Part shown: positions 25,182 to 37,476 of the stretch, piece by piece
How the letters are laid out: each line of letters opens with the position of its first letter
Position numbering within the stretch: the first letter of the stretch is position 1
Made by a program: the position numbers and the translations under genes
DNA from: Ptiloglossa arizonensis
Lineage: Eukaryota > Arthropoda > Insecta > Hymenoptera > Colletidae
Length of the DNA stretch: 64,000 bases
Assembly: GCF_051014685.1 (NCBI RefSeq)
Contig: NC_135048.1
Coordinates: 22,152,543 to 22,216,542 of the forward strand
Reading direction: 5' to 3'
The notes under the pieces: generated by a model
What the model was told of the DNA's origin: nothing
Seen by the model: the letters and a program-made list of their open reading frames with translations, nothing else
Database searches by the model: none

Positions 25182-25486
25182 GTGAGATATATACTCGTAG
25201 AACGTTTATAGCTGCACGGTATCTATACAATTAAGTTTAAGATATCTTATCTAAGATATCCTTAATTCCTTTAAACGATGAAAATTGCGTGTAAAATAAA
25301 TATACGAGTACAGTCGAACTTGACCAACAACAGTTTCACACTCGTGTCAATGATGAATTCAATTTATTTTTCTTAATTTTTGACAATTACACGAGAAGAT
25401 AAATTTGAGAAACGAAAGATGCATTTTAGAGAGAATAGATTGAAGGTAGTTATGTATACACGTATTACAGTTTGAAGTTACTTATA

Positions 25487-25537
25487 CTGGGTTGTTTAAT
25501 GAGTTTTGTCGTTCGATGAAACTTATCGAACAACCTA
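25487..25537. mobile_element. Very short inverted-repeat element
   Basis: About 50 bp between TA dinucleotides, made almost wholly of two inverted arms: TGGGTTGTTTAATGAGTTT on the left, and a complement ending AACTTATCGAACAACCTA on the right. The GGGTTGTT ends resemble those of the mariner-type MITEs here. Confidence 0.4.
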
Positions 25538-25556
25538 TTATATTACAGTTTCAAGT

Positions 25557-25940
25557 GGTAATACCGGAATCGCCAGTTTGTTCGAAAATGGAGTAATAAG
25601 AATTTTTATCTCGAGCGAGGATTAAGCGTGACGTGTCCTGTGCGAATCGAAAAGTTAATACACTGTAGCGAGAGTGAGCGAGATGGAGCAACAGCGAGCG
25701 AGACTCACATTACATGCGCGCTAGACTAATGGCGAATATAATTTTTTATGAGTGTTACGAATGGTTCGGCGAGATTTTCCCGGGGAAAATTAGTTCAAAT
25801 GCGATCTTATTGCGGGATTAAATTTTTCGGTTTTATACATAATTTAAATTTAAATTTTATACGTAATTTAAAAAAATTATCCGAAAAAGGTCGTGTCTGG
25901 ACTCATTTTCATCGGGGTGACCTCACCAATTTATTGGTAA
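25557..25940. repeat. Dispersed repeat, copy 1 (longest)
   Basis: It begins with a block around ATCGCCAGTTTGTTCGAAAA and ends with a block around TCTGGACTCATTTTCATCGG followed by TGACCTCACCAATTTATTGG. Both blocks recur at 39531-39775 and 42541-42645. The family could not be named. Confidence 0.45.
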
Positions 25941-28476
25941 CGTCGTAAAAAAAAAAGTATTGTAATTTTTGTTCGAGTTCGATTGTGTTTACGAAAAATT
26001 AGTTCGCGAATTAATTATTCGGAGTACGAAAATGTTTCATGAGTAAAATTACGGTTCCATCGATCATCATTTTTTTAACCAGCTTTATTCTCTCAAATAG
26101 TGGAATTTTCAAATCATTGAACGCGGCACGTTATCTTCTATTTTTACGTTACAGTTTGATGTTAAACAATGTAAGTTTTAATACGAAACTCGAGTCGAAT
26201 CAAGTAATCGGTTCGAGATATCGCACAGATATATAAGAAAATATTAAATCGCGAATAATAACGCGACAATCGTGGCAAGGAATTGTATTTTCTTCGGTCA
26301 AGTTTAGGTAGAAAGATCGTCGTGTTTTGAATAATAAGGAAGCTCGTGCTCGGAATTAAAAACACGAGTTCCAAACACGTTATTTAATTCAAAACACGAT
26401 GTTGCCTCGGTGGTCCACGTTTGAGCAATATTGAAAATTCAATACTTTGATTCAAACTTTGAGCACACAGAATTTAAAATTGTAAACAACACAGCCACGT
26501 GATTAAGATCGATGTATGCTTTGGTAAATAAATCGTGCAATTTGATAAAACCAACCAGTTTTTGTGAAATTATAACCGAGTTGTTCAGGGTTTTCGAGTT
26601 GATAATTTTAATAATTTTTAACAATAGTGAAACAAAGGCTTCGATTTTCATCTAGATTAAATTAACGTGTGCCTTGTAGCTGCAAATGACGTTGATGTTA
26701 AGATATGTACGCGTATTGATTTTTAACCGATACTTGAATAGATAAACAAGAGCATAAACGATAACGCGTATCGTGTTAATTTCATCGTCCTTTTTTAAGG
26801 CTATCCAAATAGAAAAGATAATGTATACTTCACTGTACCGCAGTTGAATCTATATTTTTTTTAATATTATACGTATTTATTAACGTATTGAAAAATAAGC
26901 TCACTTTCAATTTTGTTTAGCTCGTGTAAACATGTGCAGAATAGTTTAAACAATTTGATCGTATGAACTGTAAATAATTCCAAAGAAAAGGATATTAGGT
27001 GTCATTTTCCTTAAAAATGGTTACGAAAAATTGTGACGTAATTATTGATGCTTACGTGGTGTTTTTGTCTATCTATTGAATGTATCCAGGATTAATTCAG
27101 AGAACAATAAGAATCTTTGGTTTCCGTACAATGAATACACGTGCAGCCTTATATTGCATAATGCACTGTTGGATTTTAATATTTCACCCGATATGGTTAA
27201 TTGGTTACAACAGCAAGGCTTTGTAAACTCAATTATGGAAATTCCAGGCTCGTTATAAAAATATATAAGCAATGACCAATTGACTATTTTTGAAGACAGA
27301 TTTTTCGTTATAAAAAATGGGAAACGCGTTGCAACATTCATCCAAAATTAATTCAGAATTTAACTGACTGTAAAATGTTCCTCGAAGAATGAAAACGTAA
27401 AATACAGGTAATCTTTTTTTATTTCAACGCAAAAAAAGAGTAGTAAAATTTTAGAAAAAATTTCCCTTTGTTCGTCACCGGATATTACTTCATAATATTA
27501 TGCAAATTATTTTTGCTATGCTCGTAATTCGTAACAAATGCAAGAAAATCGAAGTAACGATCGTGAATAAAAAATGAGTTAATTTTCTCGGTGCAAGTAT
27601 TATTAATCGTAATTCAAGGCGAAGTATCTCTTAATTGACTTCGGTGTTCCTCAAACGGGGACCTTTTAATTGCTCATTCTCTCGTTTGATCCGTCAATGA
27701 TTTTGACCCCGATAACGCGATTCGACAATTATTCTCGTACGAATAAACGAATAGTGCTTCTTTCCGATTGGCTTTCTCTGGCGGCTGGCCAACGTCGTAA
27801 AATCGAGCTTGTTATTCGTTTGTTATTCACGACGATGGGAAAAAATCCGGAAGAGAGGAGAGAAACGTCCGTGCATCGAAATTACGTCGCCCAACGTGAA
27901 AATACGAGTTGCTGCGATTTGCTCGCGATTATGGAACGTCACGCTTTAATCGTCTAGGTTAACTCGAGTGCAGACAAACGAGCCGAATCAGCATGATTGA
28001 AATCAGAAAATGTAAAATAAAAGGATCGTGGAATTTGGTATAGGAATTTTTTTAATACATTTTCGTAATTCCATTGTTAACACATTGCAAGGATTTTTCA
28101 AAGTCCTCGTGTGTTGTGCCATTATTTTGTATTTAATTTTCAGTAGATTGGAATTTGGCCTAGAATTTGGCTTCGGTCATCAGAGCAAGGAAAACGTAAT
28201 TTTATTTGAGAGAACACCGCAACAGCAAGGTTTTCTCTCCATTTCGTGAAAAAAGAAATTGTTTTCTCATTCTGTCAATCGAGTAATTTTTTTTTGTTAT
28301 TTTACAATATTCCGGTATTTACATTACAGAAACTCGTGTGTAGACATACTCTAAATAATTGTTAGAGGGATGGCAATATTGATGTCGCATAGGTATGACA
28401 TTAAATACAAAAATAAATGAAACATATTTTTGCATTTCAAAGTTGTACTAAAAAAAGGAAAAATAGCAACAAGAAA
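25941..28476. other. Non-coding DNA
   Basis: No supported gene. Open frames of 60-95 codons are at chance level. If a distal serpin first exon is real, this is intron. Confidence 0.4.
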
Positions 28477-28545
28477 CCGGGGATTCGATTCTACTATCAA
28501 CAGCTTCGTAGTCACTCGCTTTACCAACTTAGTCAAAATATATTC
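28477..28545 (-). repeat. tRNA-like sequence, probably a SINE head or tRNA relic
   Basis: Read on the minus strand, TGACTAAGTTGGTAAAGC resembles a tRNA D-arm/A-box. An anticodon-loop-like CTACGAA (ACG, arginine) follows, then a B-box-like GAATCGAATCC at the expected distance. Anticodon-stem and T-stem pairing is poor, so it is not a functional tRNA gene. Confidence 0.35.
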
Positions 28546-28654
28546 TCTTTAAAAAAATTTAAGTACTCTATTTATTCTGAGCGTATCAAACTTTAAATCA
28601 AAATATCTCGAAAACGAAGGTCCATTTCGAAGAAACTTATTAGAGGTTTTGGAC

Positions 28655-29052
28655 ACTAGGTATGTATACTATAACTATAGTATACTAGGTACACTATAAT
28701 TATATTATACTAGGTATACTATAATTATAGTACACTAGGTATATTATAACTATAGTACACTAGGTATACTATAACTATAGTATACTAGGTACACTATAAT
28801 TATATTATACTAGGTATACTATAACTATAGTATACTAGGTACACTATAATTATATTATACTAGGTATACTATAACTATAGTATGCTAGGTACACTATAAC
28901 TATAGTATTCTAGGTATACCATAACTCTAGTACACTAGGTATACTATAATTATAGTACACTAGGTATACTATAACTATAGCACACTAGGTATACTATAAC
29001 TATAATACACTAGGTATACCATAACTATAGTACACTAGGTATACTATAACTT
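28655..29052. repeat. 25-bp tandem satellite, about 15 units
   Basis: Units of ACTAGGTATACTATAACTAT plus AGTAT, with C/T and A/G variants. Most of each unit is a near-palindrome (ACTATA around a central A, then TATAGT), so single strands could fold. Confidence 0.85.
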
Positions 29053-29455
29053 GCGTCTACAACCGTTCGAAAAACGATTCCCACTACCGTAAGGTCCCCT
29101 CGTTAGGTAAAGACGCGTCTCGTCCCCGGTCTTAGGGGCACCGAATGTTTGCATACGCGAGAACGTCGCGAACTGTACCACCGATTTCCAATCGTGACGC
29201 GTCGTCCCCTACCCCGTCATCGACGCCAGTCCTCCTTTGGAATTTCCTGACAATGAAGTCATTACGAGCGGGCATTTCCAGTATCGTAGAATCAACGGTC
29301 CGTCGGACTCCGTTGGACTCGACTGAACCGCTGGAAAGGATCCGTGTCTCGATGAGTAGACGCGACATCGGCTCGCGGGTAAAACTGTAGTGGGGAACCG
29401 GTCGTGGAGCCAGTTACTCGCGGGCATCTCGACGTTGCTTTTCCGCTGTGCATTC

Positions 29456-29543
29456 AGTTCAGGCTTCGTGACCGAGCAAAAGTTTCGCGAGCGAGCAACC
29501 AGAGTCCTGAGACGCGTGGATCAGCGAAATGCTACGCTTACCG
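29456..29543 (+). promoter_or_regulatory. Candidate first exon of the serpin gene
   Basis: An initiator-like TCAGT at 29454-29458 precedes a GC-rich leader. At 29529 an ATG opens MLRLP and meets a near-consensus donor CCG|GTGAGT at 29543. The phase (0) fits the acceptor at 37474, giving MLRLPAMSVVPLLFLL, still a good signal peptide. The surrounding 29.1-29.6 kb is CpG-rich, like a promoter. The link over an 8-kb intron is inferred. Confidence 0.38.
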
Positions 29544-30369
29544 GTGAGTTCCCTCGATTTGCATTTCGTTCATTGGTAATTAGATATTTCGTTATCGGAG
29601 CCCGCGATTCGAGTCAGCAGATCCGTAATCGTACCGGATACACCAGGGGAGTGCCGACTATCCCTTTTTTCACGCTCCGGGCCGAACACGACTCGTTGAA
29701 ACACGAAATAACAAACGAACAACTTTTTCCTCCGAGATTGGAATTCAAATAAACGTGGGAAACGAATCGTTACACGTTGATTCGTTGTTGATCGTTCGAA
29801 TAGAATTTTGTCCATTCTTTGGTATTTATCATATGGAATAAATAGAGAAATATAGGAGAGTAAGATAATTGTAATAAAATCTAATCGACCCACGTTTCAG
29901 GATAATAACGAGGATCGGGAATGGTTCTTTGATTATCGATCGAGAAGTATCTGTTACCGGATCTGTGCTTTTAAGTTTTGTATTTTTTTATTGTTTTATT
30001 CGCGTAAAGTTATCTTCCTACACGTCTACGTATATTTTTAGTTAATACGTGTCCAAAGAGTATATCGCTCTATACGTGTTTCTGGAAGACTTTGTTTCTC
30101 CATAATATTGAAAAGGAGGTTTCCTTGTGTTCGGTATATCATATTTCCATTGTTAATAATTGTAACCGTTCGCATTTAAACCGGTGCTGCGGTTAAAGTG
30201 GTATATAGTAGCTACTCGAAGGCTCATAGTGGCTGAAGAGTATTGTAAGATATTTTATAGCGTAGCAGTTAGCCAGCTTCGACCTAGAATTTTATTCTCA
30301 TTTATAGGCCAATCACCGATATTGAAAACACTAGCAGTGTATCTAGCTGAAAAATATTTTCCAATTTCT
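29544..30369. other. Non-coding, probably serpin 5' intron
   Basis: Nothing further supported. Confidence 0.35.
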
Positions 30370-30950
30370 CACCGACGAACATTATCGAAAACAATTGTTA
30401 ACGTATTCTATACTAGTTTTATTTATCGTTCACCGACTCTTCGAAGCAAAGAAAGAGTAAACATTGTTCACAACCATGAACCTGTGCCCGATATTTCTTA
30501 AAACATTTATTAACGTATACTTTACTCTTATTTATAGTGCGTAACTAATTTTCAAGTATTCTCCATTGTTGAATCGAATTTTCTTAACAAACGTTCGAAA
30601 AACGAATAAAAACTCTTAACAGCCATGAACTCTCATCCAATGGCTGTGCTCGATATTTTTTAAAACACTTACTAACGTATACTTTACTCTTATTTATAGT
30701 CCGTAACTAATTTTCAAGTATTCTGCATTGTTGGATAGAATTTTCTCGACAAACGTCCGAAAAACGAGTAAAAACTCTTAACAGCCATGAACATTCATCC
30801 AATGGCTGTGCTCGATATTTTTTAAAACACTTACTAACGTATACTTTACTCTTATTTATAGTCCGTAACTAATTTTTACTCTCCATTGTTGGACCGAATT
30901 TTCTCGACAAACGTCCGAGAAACGGGTAAAAATTGTTCTTAGCCGTAATT
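30370..30950. repeat. 162-bp tandem repeat, about 3.5 copies
   Basis: The motif TTTACTCTTATTTATAGT occurs at 30521, 30683 and 30845 (spacing 162 and 162), with a more diverged first copy from about 30370. Each unit carries GTAACTAATTTTCAAGTATT and CATCCAATGGCTGTGCTCGA. Confidence 0.8.
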
Positions 30951-31370
30951 TCTAGGTAAATTTCAACGATCCTCGAGACAAAGAGACATTATCGTGGAAT
31001 TTTAAACGTTTCCTGTAAACGTAACGTTTGCGATCCGTGAAGATTGCACTCGGTACACGACCCTTGGCTTCCTCCGGTACCGAGAACGTAAACCGCGATA
31101 AGTTATCGCCCCAAGTTATTTTTCACTTTCTTGTCTGCCTCTTCTCTTACGTTCTGCTCGATTTGCAACGTCCACGCTTCGTATTCGATCCTCGATCGCT
31201 AAAATCGAGACGAGACCGTGTCACGTGGATCACGGAATTTCTCGCGCGAAACGGTTTCCTCTTTCGTGTTGTCAGCCATTCCACGAAGCGTGAAGGACAA
31301 CTTTGGCTTCTTCGTTGATTTTATCGCTTTCAAAAGGGCGATTGCACGATCAGCCGTGAAATTATCGTCG

Positions 31371-31515
31371 ACCTAACCCAGACCTAACCTAGACTTAACC
31401 CAGACCTAATCAAGAGCTAACCCAGACCTAACCCAGACCTAATCAAGACCTAACCCAGACCTAATCAAGACCTAACCTAGACTTAACCGAGACCTGACCC
31501 AGACTTGACCCAAAC
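31371..31515. repeat. 11-bp tandem repeat with telomere-like core
   Basis: About 13 units of AGACCTAACCC and variants (CTAATCA, CTAACCT, TTAACCG). Each holds CCTAA, the complement of the TTAGG insect telomere unit, spaced by AGAC. Confidence 0.8.
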
Positions 31516-32165
31516 GAACGTGACTCGTTTTATTTGTTTGGTCATGGGTGCTGCTCGCTTCCAAGACGTTAATCGTCAGCGATAATTCGAATTTAATTCT
31601 ATTTTCATGTATAGTCGGCGACTAGGTATAGCGACCGATTACGCATCTCGTATGCGATTTATTTGTCAAGTCGTGACACGTACGCGCACGAAGAATCCAT
31701 TTGTCACGCCAGACACGTTTCTGGTGGCATTGGTGGCTTTTTCGGCTCGGTCCTGCGAACGCTAATATCTGGAAAATTACGCGAAAGCTATTGCACATCG
31801 TTTCGAAGGTTATTTGGCAGACTGACGAACATTCGTTGCAAAAGACGCTGTAGAAAAATTGTAACAAAACGAAACGAGTATACGTATTATTATTTATTTT
31901 GGGATAAACGTTTCGATCCTTACTTTGGAATCCTTTTGGCGTATAATAATGTTCGATTTCATGGAGTATAGATCAAATCTCGGTGTATATGTTACTCGAT
32001 GTATTCATAACAAACGTTATAAGAAATTGGAAGTAAGCATAGTTTATCTCTTGATAAACATTTATCTAAATGTAAACTATTCTTGTTTGGACTATGTTCG
32101 TTATGTTATTTGTTGCGATAATGTGATAAGCAATATGTACATTTTGTATAAATAATATTTGTATT
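31516..32165. other. Non-coding DNA
   Basis: No supported gene. Confidence 0.4.
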
Positions 32166-32372
32166 CGAATGCTACGAATGAACTACGAATATTCGACTAC
32201 TCGAGTATCGTCGTTCGAATATTCGACTACTCGAGTATCGTTGTTCGAGTATTCGACTACTCGAGTATCGTTGTTCGAGTATTCGACTACTCGAGTATCG
32301 TTGTTCGAGTATTCGACTACTCGAGTATCGTTGTTCGAATATTCGAGCATTCGAATACCATTATTTGAATAT
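32166..32372. repeat. 30-bp tandem array with TCGAGTA/TTCGAATA core
   Basis: Five near-identical 30-bp units containing ATTCGACTACTCGAGTATCG, bounded by looser copies. Short open frames here merely read the repeat. Confidence 0.85.
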
Positions 32373-33887
32373 TATTATTCCAGTAAGACAGTATTTATGT
32401 ATTCGTACTATTCGAATGACGTGGATACTCGTGGTATATTTAAATATTACATTTTGTCATCGGCCGGTATTATCGGGTCACGCATACGGATGAACCGTTG
32501 CAGTGAGTGAAATCGTTGATTCTTAGAAAATAATCAACAATTTGCACGAGTATAAGAACGCGCTCAATAGTTCACACCACATTATGTATTCGAATTCTAC
32601 GAATATACTCGATCAATACATTAAATATTGAAACGGTGTATAAATCATTGTGTATTAAATATTTCAATCACTGAAGCGTTCGAACGTTTGAGTACAGAAA
32701 AATTCGACAAATACTCCCAGCGTAGATTCGAAAATATGTTACAAGAAAACACAATTACTTTTACCTAACCCAAACCTAACACAATTACTTTTATCGAATA
32801 GATTAGTACCTCGAACAAAACTATACCAGTTAAATGAATCGTATTTATCGTTTTCTTTAAATAAGCTACTTCTTTCCCTTTTTGAACGTATATGCACTAC
32901 TCGTGGTTATAAATAAAGCTACAGTAATTTATACGACGCACTTATTGGCCAATTTGGTATCCACGTTTGCACGAATATTCGTCACTAGTGACGACACATT
33001 TCTCGAGTCTGAGGTTCGACGAATGAGGTAGCCGTGCATAGATACGCGTGCGTCATTTGGCAAACAGTTTGCCAACACATAAATATTCGCCGTTCGAAAA
33101 ATATCGATTTCGTGCAGCCACATTCGCACACTAAAGTGTGAAATTGTCGATCACGTAGGTGCATCGCGTTGTTTGTTATATTTAAGACAAACATAATAAG
33201 TATAACCCAAAGAAGCACAAGACAAACAAAACAGACACTAGACAAGTAGCTACACTAGCTCTAATAAAAGAAGCTTGGATCGTTATAAAAAAATGTGATT
33301 GCTTATATAAATTCTTAGAAATTATACGTGAAATCGAAAGTTCGTAAAAGAAATCAAACATTGTGAAGACACTTGTTGCTTAAACCCTTCCGTGTCGAAC
33401 GGCGAGTTTTCCGTGAAAAAATACCTATGCAATCCGGAGACAAATTAAACGTTGTCAAACGAATGAACTCGAAAGTTGCACGCGAAATTACGTAAAATCC
33501 GTTCCGTTATTTGCATAAGGGGGTACTAAAGTGGAATAATCAAGCGAGTTTCTCACGCGTCCGGGTCGTCCTATCAGGAACAAACGCGAAGGCGCGGTGT
33601 TTTCTCTTGCTTTCGTCACACGAATCCCGTCACACGTTAATTTCAAACAAGAAAGTTGGACTCTATGATGTCACGGTTTGGTCGTTGCTTTCACCCGTTC
33701 CGATGTTTGACTCTCTTTCGATCACGGATCGTAAACTTTTCGTTGTATACGTGTCTGTGACGCAAAACCTCGATGAATCGTTCCTTGTATCCACGTGGAT
33801 ATGTTGATACTTGTGCGTAAATGAAATCGGGACCGTTCCAGCGATTACAAACACAGTTCGACTTCGTTATCTTGTTTGCAAATAAAC
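32373..33887. other. Non-coding DNA
   Basis: No gene supported. It includes a weak second occurrence of CCTAACCCAAACCTAA near 32762. Confidence 0.4.
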
Positions 33888-34300
33888 ACCGAATATTCGA
33901 GTGCTTTGAATGCACTTCGAATGTTCGAGTATCTTGAATACACTTCGAATATTGGAGTGCCTTGAATACACTTCAAATATTGGAGTGCCTTGAATACACT
34001 TCGAATATTTGAGTGTCTTAAATACACTTCGAATATTCGAGTACCTTGAATACACTTCAAATATTCGAGTGTCTTGAATACACTTCGAATATTCGAGTGT
34101 CTTGAATACACTTCGAATATTCGAGTGCCTTGAATACACTTCGAATATTCGAGTGCCTTAAATACACTTGCCTTGAATACACTTCGAATATTCGAGTGCC
34201 TTGAATACACTTTGAATATTCGAGTGCCTTGAATACACTTCGAATATTCGAGTGCCTTGAATACACTCCGAATATTCGAGTATTCGGATATCGTTATTCA
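33888..34300. repeat. 28-bp tandem array with TTCGAATATTCGAG core
   Basis: About 14 units of CTTCGAATATTCGAGTGCCT plus TGAATACA. Reading frames of up to 121 codons on the minus strand are repeat translations. Confidence 0.85.
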
Positions 34301-36689
34301 AATACATTGAACGTTCGAGAATCGTTACTCGGATCGCGATATTAGAACACTACGAATATTCAGATACTCGATCAGTGTAGAGTACTGGAATTACATTCAA
34401 CGAATACTTGACCCAGTGCGGTATTCGAGTATTCGAGTACGGACGGATTCGAGGTGCAATCACGGCCGTAAAGTGTGCAAGAAATTACGGACAGGTAGCC
34501 TTAACCGTAATGTAAAACAAAACAGAATGATACGGTACGAGAACGTACATTCTAATCTCGTAATTTGCAATTCGTGGATCTAAAAGAGACTTGTCCAGGC
34601 CGAAATACAAGCACGCGATCCCATTGTAATCGCAAAGCGCCTAGTGGAATCAGAGCGTGACTCCTGCACGAAACTCTTCTTACGGTGCGGAATGAAAAAT
34701 GTCGCAGATAGGAATGTTGATTTATTCGTTGATACGACGCGTATGGCGCGATCTCGATTCGTCTGTAAATTACCATCAGAGGTCACGGCCATGCCGATGA
34801 CCGAAATTGAGTCACTTGCGAAACGCTGCTGCGGTACAAAGCTGTTATTTTTCTTTTTTCTTCTGTATCTGTTGGTGAACATCATCGCTTTCTCCGCTCG
34901 ACGACGAGAAAGTTCTTTCTGTGAAACGTTCGAACCGGCTCCCTATTTGCTCCCGCGACACGCGAATCGATACAGAGTATCGACGTGACAATATTTTTTC
35001 CGTATTAGAAATTAATTTCCACAACCGTTTAAGCGATACGGTGCATCGTTAACGCTCTTCTGATTTATATTGATTAAATTCGATCGTATCCTCCGACACC
35101 GAGAAACGAAAGAAAAGTAAAATCGACGAGATTACAGACGACGGTCAGACGTACGCTGACATTTTTTTTGTGCGAGGAAACTATGTCATCTTTCTCGTCG
35201 TTACTTTCCTTTGGTGAAGTCGAAGAATTTACAATCGCATCGTCACTCACCGGCTCGGAAACTTTCCCGTTGATTCGTCATTCTTTCTTATAGTTAAATT
35301 CTCTCAATACGTGAAAAGAAAAATATTCGATTGAAAAATATAATAGAACGAGAAGTGTTTAAGTAATATCTAAATTGTATTGTAATGTATACAAATATTG
35401 GTAATACAAGTCTTGTTGTTTGTTAAACCGAGTATTTGAGAACACAGAGGAAGCGATAAATAAAAGTCGAAAGACTCGGAAAAGATAAAAGTTGCCTAAT
35501 GTAACGATGACGTTATGTATTACAATGTATAATGTTCGATTTCCCACGAAGATACTTCATTAATCGTTCTTTGTTTCCATTTACCTGTTACAAACTTATT
35601 GTTTTCTCAGGCCGTTAATTTCTTCATTTTTCGAGGAGAATTCGAAAGAAAGTGTTTGAAAACGTTAAAAACGTTAAACAAGCTTGTAAATGGCTACCGA
35701 ATACACATCTGATCTAAACTAGAAAGGCACGAAATCCTATTACTATAGTGATTTTCCGAAGTTTGATTTTATAACACTTCAGCCGCATTTCTATGCATTT
35801 ATGTTACACTTTCACTACGTATATAAGTTTATTTCTCTGTCCTTCTCGTGTTTTATTTTCTGTGTTCGCAGTTTATGCGATAGATAAATAAATTTATTGC
35901 ATTTGTTTACGAAGTTACCCGTTTCGTATCGGTGGAACTTCACGCTCGAATAATGACGTCGAGCAAACAAATAAATTATTTTTCGCGTTTAATTATTTAT
36001 TTGCGAAGTTACTCGTTTCGTATTCACGGGACTCGGTGAGTCTGCAATTCATCGATGCTTGGTCAAGCGACTCACGCGTCGTGAAACTCGTTCCCACGTA
36101 TGCTCGAACTTTTGTATATATATATATTTGAAACGTATTGTTCCACATTTGTGCGCGGTTTTAAATCGAAAATCGCGCGGCTCGCAGCACTTTCGAATTT
36201 TCTTCGTACGGTTCGCAAGCGACGAACGTGACTGCGATCACGTTGCGAACAAACACGCGTAACCGTGGATCGTGGAAAATTGAAATGTCGTTTGTTTACG
36301 AAATTTCGCAACAACGCGGGAAATTGTACGATTCGTCTCCGATTGTTTACGAAAGGCGCAATTTAATTTTGCGCAAGTTACGCACGCGTTCTGTTTCGAT
36401 TGACACGCGTTCAATCGCACGACGTATTATTTACGTTTCACTTAGCGACGAGTCTTCTTTCATAATTGCGATCGGTTCCCTGGGTATCGAGTGTAAAGTG
36501 CTCGTAACACCGTACTTCGCGTTTCAATCGATTCGAGAGTTGCGAAACTCCTCGATTGAAGTATCAGTCGGTGACTGAACATTGTAAACATAAATACTTC
36601 CACGATAAGGCAATACTCTTGGTTTGTTTTGATTCTTCGGAGCACGTATCGAATCAGGACTGGGATTACACGATAATTTAGTATTAGAA
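34301..36689. other. Non-coding DNA
   Basis: Scattered single copies of the TTCGAATA core at 34301-34440. No gene supported. GC-richer parts at 34560-34980 and 36050-36560 contain chance frames only. Confidence 0.4.
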
Positions 36690-37375
36690 TTTAGTATCGG
36701 TATTCGAATATTAGAGTATTCAAATATCGTTACTCGAATATTTGAGTATTCGAATGCCATTCTTACGTTGAAAGAGTCATACCGTTCGAGTACCGTTTGA
36801 ACAGTAAAATATCTTGAATGAAAATTACGTTTAAGAAGAAACGACGACCTTAAAGAACTTCAATAATAGCTCGCCACGTCATACTATTTAAATACGTATC
36901 ACGAATATCCTGAATACTTCTATTTTTGTACTCAAATTCCAGATGAAGAATACTTAAGTATTCGAATAGTATTCAATCGAACGAATATTTTTATATTTGA
37001 ATTCCAGATACGGAACACTACCAAGTATTCAATTATTAAACCATGTGTTCGAATAGTACTGGACCGGTCGAGAGTTCGAATACTATTCAAATGATCGAAT
37101 ATTTTTATATTTGAATTCCAGATACAGAACACTACCAAGTATTCAATTATTAAACCAAGTGTTTGAATAGTACTCGACCGGTCGAGAGTTCGAATAGCAT
37201 TCAAATGATCGAATATTTTTATATTTGAATTCCAGATACAGAACACTACCAAGTATTCAATTATTATTCCAAGTGTTTGAATAGTACTCGACCGGTCGAG
37301 AGTTCGAACAGTATTCAACCGACCGAGTATTCGAATATTATTCGAATTGTGTTCGCCGAATGTTCGAATACGGGA
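36690..37375. repeat. 114-bp higher-order repeat built from the TTCGAATA core
   Basis: After a loose cluster at 36690-36760, the block GATACAGAACACTACCAAGT recurs at 37007, 37121 and 37235 (114-bp period). Each unit contains CGACCGGTCGAGAGTTCGAA. Because 114 is a multiple of three, a 128-codon minus-strand frame stays open with a 38-residue period. The array ends about 100 bp before the serpin acceptor. Confidence 0.8.
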
Positions 37376-37476
37376 AAATTCGACAACCGTCTCGAATTTC
37401 GAGACTCGACCGTGAACGAAACGCGTCCACGTGTTTCTTATCTCTGTTTAATCGTGGCGATCTCTCTTTTCAGGCA

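Noticed and set aside
32159..32510. Plus-strand frames of 69 and 113 codons rich in FEYSTTRVS or FDYSSIVVR
   Set aside because: Both are translations of the 30-bp array.
33845..34266. Overlapping minus-strand open frames of 69-121 codons with a repeated RIFEVYSRHSNIRSVFK pattern
   Set aside because: They translate the 28-bp tandem array in several frames at once; no start context, splice sites or non-repetitive coding sequence.
36932..37318. 128-codon minus-strand frame with a 38-residue period
   Set aside because: Explained by the 114-bp repeat, whose length is a multiple of three.
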